This document shows positions 14,019 through 18,747 of a stretch of DNA of 18,747 nt, in pieces. The stretch spans positions 1 to 18,747 of the forward strand of contig JALTOP010000207.1 in NCBI GenBank assembly GCA_027000105.1. The letters run 5' to 3'. The DNA comes from Planctomycetaceae bacterium (GTDB lineage: Bacteria; Planctomycetota; Planctomycetia; Planctomycetales; Planctomycetaceae). The notes under the pieces were generated by a model that saw nothing but the letters and a program-made list of their open reading frames with translations, had not been told where the DNA came from and made no database searches. The number at the start of each line of letters is the position of its first letter. Within the stretch, counting starts at the first letter, position 1. Position numbers and translations under genes: made by a program.

Positions 14019-15502
14019 TCAATTTCGGGGATCGGATCATTTTTTCCGATCGGCTTGCCTTCCCAGACCACATTTCCCATTTCATCGACCGTCAAAATCC
14101 GATGAGCGGATCCCGGTGCCGGTTTCGCACTTTTGGCAGGAAGATATTTTTTCAATTTTGCAATGACCGATGCGTACTCCGGTTTGCCGGCCAGGTTATG
14201 CCATTCGTTGGCATCGTTTTTCATATCGTACAATTCCTGCGAACCGTCCGCGTACCGAATGTATCGCCATCGTTCAGTGCGCAAGCCGTGGTTGTCGTGG
14301 TTATGTGTTGTTATCGCGGGCCATTCTCTGCATGCGTTCGCATCGCAAAGTTGTGGTTTCAAGCTGTGTCCTTCCAGGTCTTTCTTTTCAGGCAACCCGA
14401 GTAAATCGATCAGCGTCGGGTAGATATCAAGAAGTTCCGCAGGACGCACACATCGTTGATTGGCTCTCACTCCCGGCCCTGCAAAAATAAGAGGGACACG
14501 GGTTGAACGATCCCAAAGGCTGTTTTTTCCGGTGATTTCCTTTTCCCCCAAATGCCAGCCGTGATCAGACCACAAAACGATGATTGTATCGTCGGTATGA
14601 CCGCTACGTTCCAGAGCATCGAGAACCCGCCCGACTTGCGAATCGACAAAACTGGTACTCGCCAGGTAAGAGCGAACCAGATTTTGCCATTGATTGTTTT
14701 CGATCAGAAATTTGAGTCGCGGTTCCGGCAGTTTCCAGTGAAGATACCAGGAAAAGCGGGGAGTATCGGAGCGATCATTTTTCAGAATGGGTGGCAGAAC
14801 GGAATCATTTTCCGGGTAAAGATCAAACCATTTCTGTGTTGCATAGCAGGGGACGTGCGGAAGAAAAAAGCCGACGGACAAAAAGAACGGTTCTTCCAAC
14901 CCCTTGTCCAACTGTCCCACAGCCCAACTGGCGACTTTCCAGTCTCCTTTGTCTTTGTCTTTATGCGGAAAGACGCCCCAATCCACCAACGGATGCCCAC
15001 TCGGTGTTTTGACCAACGGTTTTTTCGGCCGCGCTCCGACAGTGGCGGGAGTGCCAATCACGTCGAATTCGCGATCTTTCTTTCGTCGTCCGTATCCTCC
15101 GTGATAGATTTTTCCGGTCGTGTAATTTCGGTAACCGAACTTGCTGAGATATTGTGGCAGCGTCACAATATCTTTGAGGGAGTCCACATCGCGAATCCAG
15201 GGGGCGAGACCGTAAATTCCCGTTGTGTCGGGGCGTTTGCCCGTCATCAAACTTGTGCGGGACGGATTGCAAAGAGGCGATTGGCAGTGGGCATTCAGAA
15301 ACAGGGTTCCCCGTTCGGCGAGCTTGTCGATATTCGGTGTTTGAATCAACGGATGCCCACCCAAACAGCCGATCCAGTCGTTCTGGTCATCAATCGCAAT
15401 GAAAAGAATATTCGGTTTCTCGGCAGCCTGAATAAAAACTGACTGCAGCATCAACACCAGCAGACCACTTATTAAAACATGTTTTAAAACGTATCGTAAC
15501 AT
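14015..15502 (-). CDS. Secreted formylglycine sulfatase, iduronate-2-sulfatase-like
   Basis: 495 residues from the ATG at 15502, with AGGTGA about 9 bases upstream; a TTG three bases earlier is not needed. An N-terminal signal peptide (about 1-26, ending IQAAE) directs export. The sulfatase signature is C78-NPSRTSLMTGKRP; Cys78 should be converted to formylglycine. Expected active-site residues are Asp38, Asp39, Asp313 and His314 (metal), and Arg82, Lys131, His134, His216 and Lys326. The order PNILFIAIDDQND, CNPSR, GKIYHG, LPHVPC, SDHGWHLGEK is that of iduronate-2-sulfatase-like S1 enzymes. Such enzymes remove sulfate esters from polysaccharides; the actual substrate is unknown. No formylglycine-generating enzyme is in the window. 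A 15-bp tandem duplication lies 16 bases upstream of the start. Confidence 0.94.
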   Translation of the reverse strand: MLRYVLKHVLISGLLVLMLQSVFIQAAEKPNILFIAIDDQNDWIGCLGGHPLIQTPNIDKLAERGTLFLNAHCQSPLCNPSRTSLMTGKRPDTTGIYGLAPWIRDVDSLKDIVTLPQYLSKFGYRNYTTGKIYHGGYGRRKKDREFDVIGTPATVGARPKKPLVKTPSGHPLVDWGVFPHKDKDKGDWKVASWAVGQLDKGLEEPFFLSVGFFLPHVPCYATQKWFDLYPENDSVLPPILKNDRSDTPRFSWYLHWKLPEPRLKFLIENNQWQNLVRSYLASTSFVDSQVGRVLDALERSGHTDDTIIVLWSDHGWHLGEKEITGKNSLWDRSTRVPLIFAGPGVRANQRCVRPAELLDIYPTLIDLLGLPEKKDLEGHSLKPQLCDANACREWPAITTHNHDNHGLRTERWRYIRYADGSQELYDMKNDANEWHNLAGKPEYASVIAKLKKYLPAKSAKPAPGSAHRILTVDEMGNVVWEGKPIGKNDPIPEID

Positions 15503-15517
15503 CAAACATCACCTGTT

Positions 15518-15547
15518 TAGCTTTATCGAAAATAGCTTTATCGAAAA
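15518..15547. repeat. Perfect tandem duplication of a 15-mer upstream of the sulfatase
   Basis: TAGCTTTATCGAAAA occurs twice with no gap and no mismatch (15518-15532, 15533-15547), starting 16 bases upstream of the sulfatase ATG. Perfect identity suggests a recent duplication or strong selection on a repeated site. Confidence 0.85.
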
Positions 15548-15624
15548 TACGTCCTGATCCCGTGACCGTAAACGATTTTCCAGGAACGAGTACAAGCCCG
15601 AGTTGTTCCACCTCTGTTCTGCCA

Positions 15625-15649
15625 CGGTTCCGTCAGTATGACAGAACCG
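15625..15649. promoter_or_regulatory. Near-perfect inverted repeat between the divergent genes
   Basis: CGGTTC-C-GTCA-GTA-TGAC-A-GAACCG forms two stacked stems (6 bp and 4 bp) separated by one C-A mismatch around a 3-base centre. It lies about 120 bases from the sulfatase start and about 320 bases from the oxidoreductase start. It could be an operator for a dimeric regulator or an RNA hairpin. Confidence 0.4.
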
Positions 15650-15688
15650 GCCGGAAATAATCAATCGAGTCCCGATGCTATTTTGAAT

Positions 15689-15708
15689 CATTGTCCATCA
15701 TTGCCCAT
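15689..15708. repeat. Tandem decamer duplication in the FAD oxidoreductase leader
   Basis: CATTGTCCAT (15689-15698) is followed directly by CATTGCCCAT (15699-15708), 9 of 10 identical, about 260 bases upstream of the oxidoreductase start. Confidence 0.55.
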
Positions 15709-15967
15709 TCGGTCGCGGCAAGTCGATCACGTCAAGAAGATGGCAGCCGAGCGGAACATGCAACGCGAACTGTTTCGAACAGCTTCATCAGTTGTCATGG
15801 ACACGAAACGATGGAGGAACTGTCACATCCAACTCGATCTGCAAAGCAGGCTCTACGCCCTGACCCTGCACTGTATCCGATTGCAGAACTGCGCCAATTG
15901 GGATAGTCTGGCGACTGTCCGGTTTGTTTTGATTTCAGCGAGTCCGCTTTCAGAGAGAGTCTGTTCC

Positions 15968-17248
15968 ATGTCTATCGAACGGAAAAAGTATCAGGTGGAT
16001 GTTCTTGTTTGCGGGGGAGGTTGCGCGGGAATCGTTGCAGCGATTGCGGCCTCTCGCAACAACGCAAAAACATTGCTGCTGGAAAGAGCGGGGTTCTCCG
16101 GGGGGATTATTACGACAGTCGGGCTTCCTTATTTCGATGGCATTGCGGAGAAAAAAACCGGGCGAATTGTTGTGCGTGGTATCCCGTTCGAATTACTGTT
16201 GAAAATGGGACGCACCTCGCCCAACGCCACGCATATCAAGCCGCATAACCCAACAATCAACTCGACCGAACGGTTCAAGGTACTTGCCGACCAACTCCTG
16301 GAATCTCACGGGGAACAGATTCAGGTGCTGTATCATACAACCGCTTGTGAAGTCCGAACAAAAAACAGCCGGGTTTCCAAAGTTTTTGCTGCCAACAAGG
16401 ATGGCCTGATCGAGATTGAAGCGAAGCAGGTCATCGATTGCACAGGCGACGGAGATATTGCAGCCTGGGCTGAGGTTCCCATCGAAAAAACAGAACCACT
16501 GATGCCGATGACCTTGCACTTTCGCATCGGAAATGTTCGCCAAAATCCTGAATTGAGGACAAAGGCCCGCGAAGCGCTTGTCCACGCGGAAAAGGCAGGA
16601 AAGCTACCCATGTTTTATGGGCCGGGTATCATCTTCTGTTTTGCCAAAGACGAGGCCTACATTCACGCCGTGCGGGTTTCCGGCGATGCCACCAATGCGG
16701 AAGACCTCTCCCGTGCCGAAGTTCAGGGACGTTCCGATGCCTGGACAATGTTCGAAGCCTGGAAAAATTCAGTCCCTGGTTTTGAGGACTCCTACTTCAT
16801 CAGTTGCGGCCCTTATATCGGCATTCGGGAAACAAGACGCCTGGTCGGTCAATATGTGCTGACAGAACAGGATATCAAATCTCGAAAGAGTTTCGACGAT
16901 GCCATTGCAACCGGTTGCTGGTACATGGATCGCCACCCCAATCATACGACAATCGGAACCGCCAACGATGCGGGAACCGGCTATCAACCCGCTCCTTACG
17001 ATATCCCCTATCGTGCTCTGGTTGCCCGAAAAGTGGATAATCTGCTTGTCGCGGGCCGATGTCATTCCGCAACCGCCGCCGCTGCAAGTTCCACACGCGT
17101 CACCGTTACCGCGATGGCTATGGGACAAGCCGCAGGAACAGCCGCCGCGATGGCAGTCAAATCGAATACATCAGTCGCGGCGCTAGATGGAGTAGACGTC
17201 CGAGAACAACTGACCGCTCAGGGAGCTGGGCCGTTCACACAAGGTTGA
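15968..17248 (+). CDS. FAD-dependent oxidoreductase (FAD_oxidored type)
   Basis: 426 residues from the ATG at 15968, with a GAGAGAG ribosome site 8-9 bases upstream; the frame is open 330 bases further upstream but without domain-like sequence. The N-terminal Rossmann fold is VDVLVCGGGCAGIVAAIAA (residues 10-28), with Glu39 at the end of the second strand for the FAD ribose. A second nucleotide-site motif is VIDCTGDGDIAAWA (155-168). GIRETRRLVGQYVLTEQD (285-302) and DNLLVAGRCHSAT (357-369) followed by GQAAGTAAA (386-394) are characteristic of the FAD_oxidored family, abundant in Planctomycetota. No signal peptide is seen, so it is probably cytoplasmic. The substrate is unknown. It is followed 95 bases later by a TIM-barrel isomerase-like gene on the same strand, so joint metabolism of a sugar or cyclitol is a reasonable guess. 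Confidence 0.88.
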   Translation: MSIERKKYQVDVLVCGGGCAGIVAAIAASRNNAKTLLLERAGFSGGIITTVGLPYFDGIAEKKTGRIVVRGIPFELLLKMGRTSPNATHIKPHNPTINSTERFKVLADQLLESHGEQIQVLYHTTACEVRTKNSRVSKVFAANKDGLIEIEAKQVIDCTGDGDIAAWAEVPIEKTEPLMPMTLHFRIGNVRQNPELRTKAREALVHAEKAGKLPMFYGPGIIFCFAKDEAYIHAVRVSGDATNAEDLSRAEVQGRSDAWTMFEAWKNSVPGFEDSYFISCGPYIGIRETRRLVGQYVLTEQDIKSRKSFDDAIATGCWYMDRHPNHTTIGTANDAGTGYQPAPYDIPYRALVARKVDNLLVAGRCHSATAAAASSTRVTVTAMAMGQAAGTAAAMAVKSNTSVAALDGVDVREQLTAQGAGPFTQG

Positions 17249-17277
17249 CAAGGCTAACAGGATGCTGATCGCCTCCT

Positions 17278-17326
17278 CTTCTGTTGTTGTATGCTTCTGT
17301 TGTCTGTTGTTGTCTCTCGTCTCTCA
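17278..17326. repeat. Low-complexity CTGTTGT / GTCTCTC tandem repeats before the TIM-barrel gene
   Basis: CTTCTGTTGT recurs at 17278 and 17294 (16-bp period), CTGTTGT repeats again at 17304, and GTCTCTC occurs twice in tandem at 17312-17325. The whole stretch is pyrimidine- and TTG-rich and ends 18 bases before the ATG at 17344. No Shine-Dalgarno sequence is evident there. Confidence 0.6.
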
Positions 17327-17343
17327 TTTTGCGAGTCCTCCTT

Positions 17344-18180
17344 ATGTTGCTTGGTTATAACACGAACGGCTTTGCCTTCCATTCGCTTCCATCAGCCCTG
17401 GAAATCATTGCAGAGACAGGTTACCGAAGTGTTGCCATTACGTTGGATGTCCATCATCTGAACCCCTTTTCCTCTCATCTGGAGCAGGAACTCGAACAGG
17501 TTCGAAAATTGCTTACCGACTTGAAGCTGAACTGTGTTATCGAAACAGGCAGCCGTTTTCTGCTCGATCCTCGTCACAAACACCAACCGACGCTTCTCTC
17601 TCCAACAGAATCGTCACGCCTGAAACGAATCGACTTCTACCGTCGCTGTATCGATATCGCCAGCGCACTGAGCGCGAAAACAATTTCGCTTTGGTCAGGA
17701 ACCGCTTTGGATGGTGCGTCTCAAGACGAATTGTTGAACAGGTTGTGCGACGGCTTGGAGCAGGTCTGTCGATATGCGGAAGAAACAGAAACAGAAGTCG
17801 CATTCGAGCCGGAACCGGGGATGCTGATCGATACCATGGCGAGTTGGGAGGAACTGTCGCGGCGATTCGATCATCCCCTGTTCGGGTTGACCATCGACAT
17901 CGGGCATCTGCAATGTCTGGAAGCGGACCCCATTTCGGCCATTCTTCGCCAGTCGGGCCAAAAAGTCTGGAACATCCATATCGAAGATATGCGCCAAGGT
18001 GTGCATGACCACCTTCGTTTTGGAGAGGGAGAAATAGATTTTCCCGCCGTCATGCAAGCATTGAGACAAATCGGGTATTCGCAAGGAGTGCATGTCGAAT
18101 TGAGCAGGCACGCCCACATGGCTCCGCAGGTTGCGCAGGAATCGTTCCGTTTTTTGCAGAACCTTGTTGAGTCTTATTGA
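17344..18180 (+). CDS. Sugar phosphate isomerase/epimerase-like TIM-barrel protein
   Basis: 278 residues from the ATG at 17344; the open frame starts 60 bases earlier, but that part encodes a cysteine-rich hydrophobic tail over low-complexity repeats. The protein resembles the xylose isomerase-like / AP-endonuclease-2 TIM-barrel superfamily. The metal quartet is visible at strand ends: Glu155 (FEPEPG), Asp185 (TIDIGHL), His212 (NIHIEDM) and Glu252 (HVELSRH). An early conserved block reads AITLDVHHLNPF (31-42). Family members isomerise or epimerise sugars and inositols; the substrate here cannot be told. It follows the FAD oxidoreductase and converges with a HEAT-repeat gene, overlapping it by 7 bases. 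Confidence 0.86.
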   Translation: MLLGYNTNGFAFHSLPSALEIIAETGYRSVAITLDVHHLNPFSSHLEQELEQVRKLLTDLKLNCVIETGSRFLLDPRHKHQPTLLSPTESSRLKRIDFYRRCIDIASALSAKTISLWSGTALDGASQDELLNRLCDGLEQVCRYAEETETEVAFEPEPGMLIDTMASWEELSRRFDHPLFGLTIDIGHLQCLEADPISAILRQSGQKVWNIHIEDMRQGVHDHLRFGEGEIDFPAVMQALRQIGYSQGVHVELSRHAHMAPQVAQESFRFLQNLVESY

Positions 18181-18747
18181 GTGAGACCGACTGCGGAGTC
18201 CTTTTTCGTCTTATCTTTCATCTCATCGAGCCAGTCCGACCAGATTTCGAGTTTTCGTTTGCTTGAATCGCTGGCAATCATTTTCGGCTGTCGATTTTCC
18301 GGAACCGTTTTCCGCAGCGCATCCAGAACCGCCAGGCGAACATCGGCTGCGGGCTCGGTCCAACCGATCCGGATCAAATGTTCGACCAACTCCTGTTTCT
18401 GAAGTTCTCCTATAATGTGGACAACTTCTCTGCGAGTGTTGGCATCCGGAGAATAGCTCAGCTTCAGCAGTTCGTTGATTCCCTGTTCGTCGCCCAATCT
18501 TGCCAATCCGGCGATGACGAGCAATTCCGTTTCCCGGTTGACCGTCCCGAGCAATGAACGCAGGCCGGTCTGTTGTCCGTTCTGCCCATCCTTGAAGCCA
18601 TCGATCACCAGCGGGTTCTGGCAGTAGCCACAGGCTAGAATAGCCGCCTTCTGGACAGACGCGTTTCGCTCCTGCAGCAACGGAAGCAGAAATGGTGCGA
18701 GTTGTCGCACGCGTTGTTTTTGCACATACTGACAGCCGAGTATTCTC
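18174..18747 (-). CDS. HEAT-repeat protein, C-terminal 190 residues (N-terminus beyond window)
   Basis: The frame is open to the right edge; a GTG at 18725 is inside a repeat and unlikely to be the true start. At least three HEAT-like helical pairs are visible: LAPFLLPLLQERNASVQKAAILACGY, LLVIAGLARLGDEQGINELLKLSYSPDANTRREVVHIIGEL and LVEHLIRIGWTEPAADVRLAVLDALRK. A charged tail of about 40 residues follows (KRKLEIWSDWLDEMKDKTKKD). HEAT arrays are protein-interaction scaffolds. Large secreted HEAT proteins, some with haem or membrane-dehydrogenase domains, are common in Planctomycetota, so the missing N-terminus decides its class. The stop overlaps the 3' end of the convergent TIM-barrel gene by 7 bases. 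Confidence 0.8.
   Translation of the reverse strand, partial: RILGCQYVQKQRVRQLAPFLLPLLQERNASVQKAAILACGYCQNPLVIDGFKDGQNGQQTGLRSLLGTVNRETELLVIAGLARLGDEQGINELLKLSYSPDANTRREVVHIIGELQKQELVEHLIRIGWTEPAADVRLAVLDALRKTVPENRQPKMIASDSSKRKLEIWSDWLDEMKDKTKKDSAVGLTQ

Larger units (their letters stand above)
15506..15967. other. Divergent intergenic region between the sulfatase and the FAD oxidoreductase
   Basis: 462 bases that should hold the promoters of both divergent genes. Visible content: a perfect 15-bp tandem duplication (15518-15547), a hairpin-like inverted repeat (15625-15649) and a 10-bp tandem duplication (15689-15708). A plus-strand frame is open from 15638 in phase with the oxidoreductase, but its 110 residues do not resemble a protein domain. 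I could not place a consensus promoter with confidence. Confidence 0.5.

Noticed and set aside
14552..15442. 296-residue plus-strand open frame
   Set aside because: It is antisense to the sulfatase gene, whose signal peptide and CNPSR motif are unambiguous. No family resemblance was seen on the plus strand.
15472..15490. Palindrome TTAAAACATGTTTTAA overlapping GTTTTAAAAC
   Set aside because: It lies within the sulfatase signal-peptide codons (VLKHVL). AT-rich codons for these residues can create it by chance, though an operator overlapping the start is not excluded.
15638..15967. 110-residue N-terminal extension of the FAD oxidoreductase
   Set aside because: The extension lacks domain character and sits over intergenic repeats. 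The Rossmann motif starts close to ATG 15968, which has a good ribosome site.

Overview
The window looks like chromosome from a member of the Planctomycetota. This is inference from gene content: a secreted formylglycine sulfatase, a glycine-rich FAD_oxidored-type oxidoreductase, a sugar-phosphate-isomerase-like TIM barrel, a HEAT-repeat protein, and an A2-type haem-copper oxidase beside a dihaem lipoprotein cytochrome. No 16S rRNA or other decisive marker is present. I see no tRNA, rRNA, CRISPR array, insertion sequence, integrase or phage gene, so this is ordinary chromosome rather than a mobile island.

Layout. (1) 1-4174, minus strand: a LysR-type regulator, then the first 1003 residues of the glutamate synthase large subunit (gltB), which runs off the left edge. 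A perfect LysR-style inverted repeat (T-N11-A) lies just upstream of gltB. (2) 4448-5464, minus: a DHH/DHHA1 phosphoesterase of the NrnA type. (3) 5648-12067, minus: a respiratory block in the order dihaem lipoprotein cytochrome c, oxidase subunit II, oxidase subunit I, haem A synthase, haem O synthase. All five genes point the same way with gaps of about 100-140 bases. The block makes the CuA and haem a/a3-CuB subunits, the two enzymes that convert haem B to haem A, and a likely electron donor. Subunit III and copper-insertion factors are not here. (4) 12422-15502, minus: a secreted sulfatase, then the tRNA-modification GTPase MnmE, separated by a structured leader. (5) 15968-18180, plus: an FAD-dependent oxidoreductase and a TIM-barrel isomerase/epimerase-like protein, divergent from the sulfatase. 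(6) 18174-18747, minus: the C-terminal part of a HEAT-repeat protein, converging on the isomerase with a 7-base overlap.

The least expected feature is not a gene. Nearly every gap upstream of a gene carries a short direct tandem duplication (units of about 10-20 bp, two or three copies, often slightly diverged). Examples are at 5495-5524, 6659-6686, 9666-9693, 10539-10583, 13891-13935, 15518-15547, 15689-15708 and 17278-17326. The unit sequences differ, so they are not one dispersed repeat family. They look like independent local duplications in leader regions, or operators built from repeated half-sites. I found no clear new multi-gene system in the window.
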